Part shown: positions 48,617 through 56,293 of the stretch, one piece after another
Layout of the letters: each line of letters begins with the position of its first letter
Position numbering within the stretch: the stretch's first letter is position 1
Assembly (NCBI RefSeq): GCF_036555685.1
Contig: NZ_DATBKY010000160.1
Span: 6,995-70,994 of the forward strand
Direction of reading: 5' to 3'
Origin: Actinophytocola sp036555685
GTDB lineage: Bacteria > Actinomycetota > Actinomycetes > Mycobacteriales > Pseudonocardiaceae
Length of the DNA stretch: 64,000 nucleotides
The notes under the pieces: model-generated
The model's database searches: none
What the model saw: only the letters and a program-made list of their open reading frames with translations
What the model was told of the DNA's origin: nothing
Translations under genes and position numbers: made by a program

Positions 48617-49814
48617 CACGGCGACGGACCTCCTCGCCGCCATCGCGGACGTCGGCGCGGACCGTCGGCGCGGCGGCTTCTCCCGGCACGGCTTCGACCG
48701 CGCCGAACTGGAACTGCGCGAGTGGTTCGCGGCCGAGGCGCTGAGCCGCGACCTCGCGGTGCGCACGGACCGCAACGGCAACATGTGGGCGTGGTGGGGC
48801 GAGCCGGGGCCGGACGCGGTGGTCACCGGCAGCCACCTCGACTCGGTGCCCGGCGGCGGCGCGTTCGACGGCCCGCTCGGCGTGACGGCCGCGCTGGCCG
48901 CCGTGGACGCTTTGCGCGCCAAGGGTTTCCGGCCCGTGCGGCCGGTCGCCGTGGTCGTGTTCGCCGAGGAGGAGGGCGGCCGGTTCGGCGTGCCGTGCCT
49001 CGGCTCGCGGCTGCTGACCGGCGCCATCGACCCGGACGCCGCCCGCCGGCTCACCGACCCGGACGGCGTCACGCTCGCCGAGGCGGTGTCCGCCGCCGGG
49101 CTCGACCCGGCTCGCCTCGGCCGCGACGACGACGCGCTGGCCACGGTCGGCCGTTTCGTCGAGCTGCACGTCGAGCAGGGGCGCGGGCTGGTCGACCTCG
49201 GCGCGCCGGTCGGCGTGGCCGGCTCGATCCTCGCGCACGGCCGGTGGCGGTTCACGTTCACCGGCGAGGGCAACCACGCCGGCGCCACGCTGCTCGGCGA
49301 CCGGCGCGACCCGATGCTGCCGGCGTCCGCGCTGGTGCTCGCCGCGCGACGCGCCGCGTCGCAGGTGGACGGTTCGCGGGCCACGGTGGGCCGGCTGGTG
49401 CCGAACCCCGGTGGCACGAACGTCATCGCGTCGACCGTGGACGTCTGGCTGGACGCGCGGGCGGCGGACGCTGCGGGCACGCGCGCGGTGGTCGACGAGA
49501 TCACGGCGGCGGCCCGGGCGGCGGCCGCCGAGGAGGGCTGTTCGGTGACCGTCACCGAGGAGTCGTACGGCGACACCGTGCACTTCGACGCCGGGCTGCG
49601 CGACTTCACGGCGGACGCGCTGGGCGGTGCGCCGGCGCTGCCGACCGGCGCCGGACACGACGCGGGCATCCTCGCCGCGCACGTGCCGACCGCGATGCTG
49701 TTCGTGCGCAACCCGACCGGGGTCAGCCACGCACCGGCGGAGTTCGCCGAGGCGGCCGACTGCGCGGCCGGGGTGGTCGCGCTGGCCACCGTGCTGGAAC
49801 GGCTGGCGGGATGA
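48609..49814 (+). CDS. M20 family amidohydrolase (allantoate amidohydrolase-like)
   Basis: 401 residues. Metal-binding His/Asp of the M20 type in GSHLDSVPGGGAFDGPLG, the catalytic Glu pair in VFAEEEGGRFG, HVEQGRGL and PTGAGHDAGILA; dimerisation domain GNHAGATLLGDRRDP. Its closest look is AllC/N-carbamoyl-amino-acid hydrolase, which cleave amide bonds of small N-substituted amino acids. Lying between hutU and hutF, and with no HutG gene nearby, it is a reasonable candidate for removing the formyl group of N-formylglutamate. That activity is inferred from context only. Confidence 0.85.
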
Positions 49815-51100
49815 CCGAGTTCTGGTGCGAGTACGCGTGGCTGCCCGCCGGCGTGCGGCGCGGCGTGTATGTCGCGATGTCCGACGTGTTCACCGAAGTG
49901 TCCGTGCTCGACAGTCCACCCCCCGGCGTGCGGTTGCTCGCCGGGCTCGTCGTGCCGGGCTTCGCCAACGCCCACTCGCACGCGTTCCACCGCGCGCTGC
50001 GCGGTCGGACCCACGCGGACGGCGGCACCTTCTGGACGTGGCGGACGGCCATGTACCGGCTGGCCGCGCGCCTCGACCCGGACAGCTACCTGCGGCTGGC
50101 CCGCGTGGTGTACGCGGAGATGGCCGCGGCGGGGGTGACCTGCGTCGGCGAGTTCCACTACGTGCACCATCCCGCGGGCGGCGGCCGCTACGCCGACCCG
50201 AACGCGATGGGGGAGGCGCTGCGCCAGGCCGCCGCGGACGCCGGCATCCGGATCACGCTGCTCGACACGTGCTACCTGGCGGGCGGCATCTCCACCCCGC
50301 TCGCTCCCGGGCAGGAGCGCTTCTCCGACGGCACGGTCGACGCGTGGGCGGACCGGATTTCCGCCCAGCGCGATGCGGCCCACGCCCGCGTGGGCGCGGC
50401 CATCCACTCGGTCCGCGCCGTGCCCCGAACCGACCTGCCGGCCGTCGTGGCGGCCGCGGGGGACCGGCCGCTGCACGTCCACCTGTCCGAGCAGCCCGCG
50501 GAGAACGAGGCGTGCCAGGCCGCGTACGGCGCCAGCCCGGCGGAGCTGCTGCACGAGGCGGGCGCGCTGACCGTCCGCACCACGGCCGTGCACGCCACCC
50601 ACCTGTCCACGAAGGACATCGAGCTGCTCGGCGGCGCGGGCACCGGCGCGTGCTTCTGCCCGACGACCGAGGCCGACCTGGCCGACGGCATCGGGCCGGC
50701 GCGCGAGCTGGCCGACGCCGGCTCGCCGCTGTCGCTCGGCAGCGACCAGCACGCGGTGATCGATCCGCTGCTGGAGGCACGCGCACTCGAGCACGGGGAG
50801 CGGCTGCGTACCGGCGAGCGCGGGCGGTTCGCGCCGTCGGAGCTCGTGGCGGCGCTGACGAACCACGCCAGCCTGGGCTGGCCCGAGGCGGGCCGGATCG
50901 CGGTGGGCGCGCCGGCGGACCTCGTGGCGATCGACCTCGCCAGCCCGCGCACGGCGGGTAGCCTGCCGGCGCAGGCCGTGCTCGCGGCGACCGCCGCCGA
51001 CGTGCGCACGGTCGTCGCGAGTGGACGGATCGTCGCCTCGAGCGGGCGGCACGAGCTGCTGGACGACCCGCGACCGGCGATCGAGGAGCTGTGGTTGTGA
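49811..51100 (+). CDS. hutF: N-formimino-L-glutamate deiminase
   Basis: 429 residues from ATG 49811, overlapping the M20 gene stop (ATGA). Amidohydrolase superfamily: metal ligands in GFANAHSHAFHRALRG, the conserved GEFHYVHH, HVHLSEQPAENEAC and SDQHAVIDPLLEAR. It releases ammonia from formiminoglutamate, giving N-formylglutamate, so this operon uses the five-step rather than the formiminoglutamase route. Its stop lies in a GTGA that opens the tandem-repeat frame before hutI. Confidence 0.93.
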   Translation: MTEFWCEYAWLPAGVRRGVYVAMSDVFTEVSVLDSPPPGVRLLAGLVVPGFANAHSHAFHRALRGRTHADGGTFWTWRTAMYRLAARLDPDSYLRLARVVYAEMAAAGVTCVGEFHYVHHPAGGGRYADPNAMGEALRQAAADAGIRITLLDTCYLAGGISTPLAPGQERFSDGTVDAWADRISAQRDAAHARVGAAIHSVRAVPRTDLPAVVAAAGDRPLHVHLSEQPAENEACQAAYGASPAELLHEAGALTVRTTAVHATHLSTKDIELLGGAGTGACFCPTTEADLADGIGPARELADAGSPLSLGSDQHAVIDPLLEARALEHGERLRTGERGRFAPSELVAALTNHASLGWPEAGRIAVGAPADLVAIDLASPRTAGSLPAQAVLAATAADVRTVVASGRIVASSGRHELLDDPRPAIEELWL

Positions 51101-51207
51101 GCGGAGCTTGCGGAGCGAACCATCAAACACAGGGCGAGCTTGCGAGCGAACCATCGACACAGGGCGACCGCGAGCGGCGTCACCGAGCCCGCGAGGGGAC
51201 GTCGTGA
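51097..51207 (+). repeat. Tandem 30-32-bp repeat in a coupled 36-codon frame between hutF and hutI
   Basis: Unit 1 (51104-51135) and unit 2 (51136-51165) share GAGCTTGC, GAGCGAACCATC and ACACAGGGC, differing by a 2-bp gap and one or two bases; a decayed third unit follows. The frame 51097-51207 starts at a GTG overlapping the hutF stop and ends in a TGA overlapping the hutI GTG (GTGA at both ends). It is unrelated in sequence to the 46-bp elements but placed the same way. Confidence 0.7.
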
Positions 51208-52343
51208 GCGTTCTCATCACGGGCATCGGCGAGCTGACGACCAATGTGGACGCTCCGCTGTCCGATGCGGCGCTCGTCCTCGACGGTGCGGAAGTCGCCT
51301 GGACGGGGCCGGCCGCCGACGCGCCCGCGGCCGACACGCGCGTGGACGTCGAGGGCCGGGCGGTGCTGCCGGGCTGGGTCGACAGCCACACGCACCTCGT
51401 GTTCGCGGGGGACCGCACGGCGGAGTTCAACGCGCGGATGGCGGGCAAGCCGTACCGCGCGGGCGGCATCCAGGTGACGGTCGACGCGACGCGGGCGGCG
51501 TCCGACGACGAGCTGGCCGCGGGCCTGCGCCGGCACGTCGCCGAGGCGGTCGCGCAGGGGACCACCTGCCTGGAGACGAAGACCGGCTACGGGCTGACGG
51601 TCGCCGACGAGCTGCGCTCCGCACGCCTGGCCGCCGGCGTCGCCGACGAGGTGACGTTCCTGGGCGCGCATCTCGTGCCGGCTGGCGTGTCCACTTCGGA
51701 CTACGTGGACCTGGTACGCGGGGAGATGCTGGACGCGGTCGCACCGTACGTGCGGTGGGCGGACGTGTTCTGCGAGAAGGGCGCGTTCGACGAGTCGGCG
51801 TCGCGTGACGTGCTGACGGCGGCCGCTTCGCGTGGCCTGGGTCTGCGGGTGCACGGCAACCAGCTCGGGCCCGGTCCGGGCGTGCGGCTCGCGGTCTCGC
51901 TGGGCGCGGCGAGCGTCGACCACTGCACGTACCTCACGCCGTCCGATGTGGACGCTCTGGCCGCGTCGGACACGGTCGCCACGCTGCTGCCCGCGTGTGA
52001 CCTGTCGACCCGCCAGCCGCTGCCGGACGCCCGGGCGCTGCTCGACGCGGGCGCGACCGTGGCGCTCGCGTCGAACTGCAACCCCGGCTCGTCGTACACG
52101 TCGTCGATGGCGTTCTGCGTGACGACGGCGGTGCTGCAGATGCGTCTGTCGGTCGAGGAGGCCGTCCGGGCCGCGACGCTGGGTGGGGCGCGGGCGTTGC
52201 GGCGCACGGACGTGGGCGTGCTGGCGCCGGGCGCGCGGGCGGACGTGCACGTGCTGGACGCGCCGTCGGCGACGCACCTGGCGTACCGCCCGGGCGTGCC
52301 GCTGACGTGGGCGGTGTGGCGCGCGGGCGAGCGGGTGCGCTAG
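51204..52343 (+). CDS. hutI: Imidazolonepropionase
   Basis: 379 residues from GTG 51204. It opens the imidazolone ring to give formiminoglutamate. The metal-binding start VLPGWVDSHTHLVFAGDRTAEFNARMAG, substrate contact segment ETKTGYGLTVADELR, GLRVHGNQLG and the metal Asp region LASNCNPGS identify the family. It is the last hut gene; it converges on a small membrane-protein gene with 4 bp overlap and no obvious terminator. Confidence 0.95.
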   Translation: MSVLITGIGELTTNVDAPLSDAALVLDGAEVAWTGPAADAPAADTRVDVEGRAVLPGWVDSHTHLVFAGDRTAEFNARMAGKPYRAGGIQVTVDATRAASDDELAAGLRRHVAEAVAQGTTCLETKTGYGLTVADELRSARLAAGVADEVTFLGAHLVPAGVSTSDYVDLVRGEMLDAVAPYVRWADVFCEKGAFDESASRDVLTAAASRGLGLRVHGNQLGPGPGVRLAVSLGAASVDHCTYLTPSDVDALAASDTVATLLPACDLSTRQPLPDARALLDAGATVALASNCNPGSSYTSSMAFCVTTAVLQMRLSVEEAVRAATLGGARALRRTDVGVLAPGARADVHVLDAPSATHLAYRPGVPLTWAVWRAGERVR

Positions 52344-52597
52344 AACACCGTTATCAGGAGGATGATCACGACGATCGGGATCGCGAGGAGGAGAAGGGCG
52401 CCCGCGACGTACGGCCATTTGGGCACCTGACGTTCGTCCTCGAGGCCGTCGGGCGTCCCGCCTGTGAGGCTGCCGCCGGTGCTGCCCCCGATGGCGGCTC
52501 CGGTGCTGGTCGCGGTGTATTCGTCCACCGGCTCGACGATCGGCTGGGCGTTGTCCGGCCACTCCCTCGAGTTCCTGGCGTCCTGGTTGCCGGCCAT
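52340..52597 (-). CDS. Small protein with one C-terminal membrane segment
   Basis: 85 residues from ATG 52597 (MAGNQDARN, GAGGTG upstream); an in-frame start at 52615 would add six residues. A Gly/Thr-rich acidic cytoplasmic part is followed by one membrane helix (KWPYVAGALLLLAIPIVVIILLITVF) at the very end, a tail-anchored layout. No family recognised. The next gene upstream encodes a protein with the same layout. Confidence 0.6.
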   Translation of the reverse strand: MAGNQDARNSREWPDNAQPIVEPVDEYTATSTGAAIGGSTGGSLTGGTPDGLEDERQVPKWPYVAGALLLLAIPIVVIILLITVF

Positions 52598-52710
52598 GCG
52601 CATCACCTCGCTCAACGATCCTTGCCATCATGCGCACAGGCGACGCTGCCCGTCCAGTGGTGAAGTCCCGCGGCAAGGTGCGCTTTTCGTTACCGCTCAA
52701 CAAAAAGGCG

Positions 52711-52926
52711 CTACAGCACCCAGATCCCGAGCGCGCCGACCAGGACCACCACGACGACGAGGATCCCCACGACGACCGGCCAGCGCGGCCGCGGCAGCTC
52801 GGTGTCGCGCCGCTCGTCGGGCTGCGGCTCGCCGGGCTGCCGCGCGAACGGATCCGCGCCGAACAACACCGGGTCCCGCTGTGTCTGCGCCTCCGCGTCC
52901 TTCTCCGGCTCGGTCGGTTCGGTCAT
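52711..52926 (-). CDS. Small tail-anchored-type membrane protein
   Basis: 71 residues. A charged, Pro/Glu-rich N-terminal part (EPTEPEKDAEAQTQRDP) precedes a C-terminal membrane helix (WPVVVGILVVVVVLVGALGIWVL) that ends the protein. It shares the RPRWP/KWP entry into the helix with the neighbour at 52340-52597, so the two may be distant copies. The ATG at 52926 is 22 bp after the stop of the debranching-type gene, suggesting cotranscription. The function is unknown. Confidence 0.6.
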   Translation of the reverse strand: MTEPTEPEKDAEAQTQRDPVLFGADPFARQPGEPQPDERRDTELPRPRWPVVVGILVVVVVLVGALGIWVL

Positions 52927-52948
52927 CGGCCCTCCATTCGATCCGTCT

Positions 52949-54958
52949 TCAGGGTATGTCGACGCGCAGTGGCGCGCTCGTGTGCACGGTCGGCCGGCCG
53001 TCGGCGGCGACGTCCACGGCGAGCTCGTGGCCCGCCACCGACAGGCCGCTGACCCGCATCGGGAACCACGCCGCGAACGACGTCGACGGGGCGACCGCGA
53101 GGCGACCCGCCGGGACGTCCGCCGAAAGCCCCAGTGCCGCGCTCACCAGCACCAACGCGGACGCGGCCGACCACGCCTGCGGGCGGCACGCCGCCGGGTA
53201 GTCGAGCAGGGCGTCCGCCCAGCCGCCGTACAGCTCCGGAAGGCGGTGCGCGAAGCGGGTGCCGGCCCGGACCAGGCCCGCCGACAGGGACGCGGCCACC
53301 GACGGGTGGCCGGCGCGGACCAGGCCGTCCACCGCGATCGCCGTGTCGTGGGGCCAGACCGAGCCCGTGTGGTAGCCGATCGGGTTGAAGTACGGATGTC
53401 CGGCGTCCATCGTGCGCAGGCCGTAGCCGCTGTCGAGGTCGGCCAGGCGGGCGGCCACCGCCGACTCCTCCGCCGGTGTCAGGAGGCCCGTGCCCAGCAG
53501 GTGGCCGAGGTTGGACGCGACGGTGTCCACCGGCCGACCCGCACCGTCCAACGCCAGGGCCGGGAAGTTGTTGACCCAGAACGACTTCCGGAACCGGTCG
53601 GCCAGTGCTTCGGCCCACGACCGGACATCGTCCGCGCCCGGATGGTCGAACGCCGTCAACAGGGCGGCCGCGTCGACCGCCGCGCGGTGGGCGTAGGCCT
53701 GGGCCTCGCTGAGCACGATCGGGGGCGCGGCGATCCGGCCGGTGCCGTCCTGAATGGAGTCCGCCGAGTCCTTCCAGCCCTGGTTGGCCAGACCGGTGCC
53801 CGACTCGTCCACGTAGGACAGGAAGCCGTTGTGGGACAGGAGCCAGTCCAGCGCGCGGCGCATCGCCGGCAGTAACGCCTCGATCTCCGAACTCGGTGCG
53901 CCCCAGCGCCATGCGTCGTGCAGCAGGCTGATCCACAGCGGCGTCGCGTCGATCGTGCCGTAGTAGCACGGCGGCAGGCCCGGCGCGCGCTCGATGCCCG
54001 CCGGCAGCTGGCGGATCTCGTGCAGGATCTTGCCGGGTGCCTCGGCCGTGGCCGGGTCGTGGCGGGTGCCCTGCCGGCGGGCGAGGGTGCGCAGCGTGCC
54101 CAGCGCCAGGTCCGTGCCCAGCGGCAACGCGAACCGCGCCGCCCAGAGCGAGTCGCGGCCGAACAGCGTGAAGTACCACGGCGTGCCCGCGCCAGCGAAC
54201 CGGTCGGCCGGCGCCGCCGGGTCCGCGAGCAGCAGCGCGCCCAGGTCGGACAGGCCGGTCGCCACCAGGCGGTCCAGCTCCGGCTCGCGGCTGGACACGA
54301 CCAGCGTGCCCAGCGAGCGGGTCCGCGGCGCCTGCACGACCGCGTCCTCGGCGGCGGACGTCGCGGTCAGGGTCAGAATGACGCTCGAGCGGGAGCGTGG
54401 CGGCACCCGCAGGTCCCACTCCAGCCGCACGTGGTCACCGGCGATCTCGGTGCGGTCCGGGGTACGGTCGGCCGCCACGGACGTCGTGCACGAGCCCGCG
54501 GTCCACCTGGCCAGGGCGTCCGCGGCGGGTCGAGGCGCGACGAGCGTGGTCTCGTCGCCGTAGCGGAACGCGAGGATCGGAGCGAGGTCTGCCGCCAGCC
54601 GGACGCCGACGGTCGCGGTGACCTCGACGCGCGAGTCGTTGACCAGCGCCGTCGCCTCGGTCAGCGTGCCGGCCGAGAGCCGGCGGTCGCGCTCCAGGCG
54701 GACTGTCGGGTCACCGGTCGTGTCGCCGAGCCCGATGACCGCACCCACGAAGCGCAGCTCGTCGGCCGAGGACGGCCAGTGGCCGACCGGGTCGGCCGGC
54801 TCGCCGTCGACCAGCACGGTCAGCTCCGACAGGTGCCGCACGTCGGCCACCAGCCAGCCCTGCGCGCCGTGCGGGCGCAGCTGGCCGTCGCGGTCCGACA
54901 GCACCGCGGCCGGGGCGCACACGGCGGTCACGAGCTCGTGGGTGAACATCCGGTTCAT
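52949..54958 (-). CDS. Glycogen debranching-type (amylo-alpha-1,6-glucosidase-like) protein
   Basis: 669 residues from ATG 54958, preceded by GAGGAGA. The N-terminal domain (RPHGAQGWLVADVRHLSELTVLVDG, residues ~30-200) matches the bacterial GDE N-terminal domain; the second half is an (alpha/alpha)6 barrel with TPWYFTLFGRDSLWAARFALP, NQGWKDSADSIQDGTG and IGYHTGSVWPHDTAIAVDGL. These motifs occur in GH63/GH133-like trehalase/glucosidase-type enzymes; the likely role is glucan or glycoside trimming. It is not a classical GlgX of family GH13. It is divergent from an aldo/keto reductase gene. Confidence 0.82.
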   Translation of the reverse strand: MNRMFTHELVTAVCAPAAVLSDRDGQLRPHGAQGWLVADVRHLSELTVLVDGEPADPVGHWPSSADELRFVGAVIGLGDTTGDPTVRLERDRRLSAGTLTEATALVNDSRVEVTATVGVRLAADLAPILAFRYGDETTLVAPRPAADALARWTAGSCTTSVAADRTPDRTEIAGDHVRLEWDLRVPPRSRSSVILTLTATSAAEDAVVQAPRTRSLGTLVVSSREPELDRLVATGLSDLGALLLADPAAPADRFAGAGTPWYFTLFGRDSLWAARFALPLGTDLALGTLRTLARRQGTRHDPATAEAPGKILHEIRQLPAGIERAPGLPPCYYGTIDATPLWISLLHDAWRWGAPSSEIEALLPAMRRALDWLLSHNGFLSYVDESGTGLANQGWKDSADSIQDGTGRIAAPPIVLSEAQAYAHRAAVDAAALLTAFDHPGADDVRSWAEALADRFRKSFWVNNFPALALDGAGRPVDTVASNLGHLLGTGLLTPAEESAVAARLADLDSGYGLRTMDAGHPYFNPIGYHTGSVWPHDTAIAVDGLVRAGHPSVAASLSAGLVRAGTRFAHRLPELYGGWADALLDYPAACRPQAWSAASALVLVSAALGLSADVPAGRLAVAPSTSFAAWFPMRVSGLSVAGHELAVDVAADGRPTVHTSAPLRVDIP

Positions 54959-55005
54959 TCTCCTCGATCCCATCCTGGAGTTACTCCGGGCGTAGGTTGG
55001 CAGTC

Positions 55006-55998
55006 ATGGAGTACACGCATCTTGGCCGCAGCGGCCTGTCCGTGTCCCGCCTGGTGCTCGGCACTATGAACTTCGGGCCCGAGACGTCCGAAGAGGACAG
55101 TTTCGGGATCATGGACGCGGCGCACGAGCACGGCATCAACTTCTTCGACACCGCGAACGTATACGGCTGGCGCAAGGGCGAAGGCGTCACCGAGAACATC
55201 GTCGGCCGGTGGTTCGCGCAGGGCGGCGGGCGACGCGAACGAACCGTGTTGGCCACCAAGCTCTACGGCTCGATGGGCGACTGGCCCAACGAGACGTTCC
55301 TGTCCGCGCTGAACATCCGCCGCGCCGCGGACGCCTCGCTCAAGCGCCTGCGGACCGACTACATCGACCTCTACCAGATGCACCATGTCGACCGGCGCAC
55401 GCCGTGGGACGAGATCTGGGAGGCGTTCTCCGTGCTGCGCCAGCAGGGCAAGGTGCTCTACTTCGGCTCGTCGAACTTCGCCGGCTGGCACCTCGCGCAG
55501 GCGCAGGAGGCCGCGCGGGCGCGGCACTTCCTCGGGCTGGTCAGCGAGCAGTCGATCTACAACCTGCTGACGCGCTGGATCGAGCTGGAGGTGCTGCCGG
55601 CCGCGCGGGAGTACGGCATCGGCGTGATCCCGTGGTCGCCGCTGCACAGCGGGCTGCTCGCCGGCGTGCTGCGCAAGCAGCGCGAGGGCGGCGCGTCGCG
55701 CGGCGTCGACGAGCGCTCGGCGAAGCGCATGGAGCGCCACCGCGACGCGATCGAGTCGTACGAGAAGTTCGCCGCGGAGCTCGGCGTCGACCCGGCCGAC
55801 CTCGGCATCGCGTGGCTGCTGCACCAGGACGGCGTCACCGCGCCGATCGTCGGCCCTCGCACGCTCGCCCAGCTGGAAGGATCGCTGCGCGCACTGGAGA
55901 TCAGGCTCGACGCGGACACCCTGACCAAGCTCGACGAGATCTTCCCGCCGCCCGGCCCCAACGGCGCCAAGCCCGCCCCGGAGGCCTACGCCTGGTAA
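55006..55998 (+). CDS. Aldo/keto reductase
   Basis: 330 residues from ATG 55006. The (beta/alpha)8 fold has the tetrad Asp in NFFDTANVYG (with Tyr), Lys in VLATKLYG and His in LYQMHHVDRRTP, plus NADPH-binding RTLAQLEGSLRAL near the end. The YGWRKGEGVTENIVGRW insertion fits the potassium-channel-beta-like/YhdN group. A TAGGTT hexamer ends 7 bp before the ATG, so the mRNA may be leaderless. A repeat palindrome begins directly after the stop. Confidence 0.93.
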   Translation: MEYTHLGRSGLSVSRLVLGTMNFGPETSEEDSFGIMDAAHEHGINFFDTANVYGWRKGEGVTENIVGRWFAQGGGRRERTVLATKLYGSMGDWPNETFLSALNIRRAADASLKRLRTDYIDLYQMHHVDRRTPWDEIWEAFSVLRQQGKVLYFGSSNFAGWHLAQAQEAARARHFLGLVSEQSIYNLLTRWIELEVLPAAREYGIGVIPWSPLHSGLLAGVLRKQREGGASRGVDERSAKRMERHRDAIESYEKFAAELGVDPADLGIAWLLHQDGVTAPIVGPRTLAQLEGSLRALEIRLDADTLTKLDEIFPPPGPNGAKPAPEAYAW

Positions 55999-56103
55999 CC
56001 CCGCGAGTCCAACGTTCCGGACCCGCGAGTCCAACGTTCCCGTCGTCCGAGTCCAACATTCCGAACGTTGGACTCGGGCGTGCTGGGCGTTGGACTCGCG
56101 GGG
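55999..56103. repeat. Palindromic cluster of GAGTCCAACGTTC repeats
   Basis: The outer arms at 55999-56014 and 56088-56103 are a perfect 16-bp inverted repeat (CCCCGCGAGTCCAACG). Inside, the motif GAGTCCAACRTTCC occurs directly at 56005-56018, 56027-56040 and 56049-56062 with a regular 22-bp period, and inverted at 56063-56076. It fills the space between convergent stops (55998 and 56104), so it may act as a bidirectional terminator as well as being a dispersed repeat. Confidence 0.85.
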
Positions 56104-56277
56104 TCAGTCGTCCTCGTCGTCGCGGGCCAGGTACGTGGCCAGGCGCTCCACGGCCGTCTCGAACTCCGGGTTGTCGTCGACGAAGTCACGCATCTTGGCG
56201 GCCAGCCAGGACAGCGTGACTTCCTCGTCGCCGCGCCGGTCCGCGAGCTCCTCCAGGCCTCGGTCGGTGAAGTACAT
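56104..56277 (-). CDS. DUF6104 family small protein
   Basis: 57 residues: starts MYFTDRGLEELADRRGDEEV, then TLSWLAAKMRDFVDDNPEFE and VERLATYLARDDEDD. The pattern matches the short acidic DUF6104 proteins of Streptomyces and relatives; the function is unknown. It is soluble and helical. Its ATG lies 16 bp after the kgd stop, so it is probably the last gene of the kgd transcript. Confidence 0.83.
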   Translation of the reverse strand: MYFTDRGLEELADRRGDEEVTLSWLAAKMRDFVDDNPEFETAVERLATYLARDDEDD

Positions 56278-56293
56278 CGGGTGCGCTTTCTGG

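Noticed and set aside
55999..56103. Possible mini-CRISPR array
   Set aside because: The direct repeat period is 22 bp with 8-bp gaps, there are inverted copies, only three units, and no cas genes.
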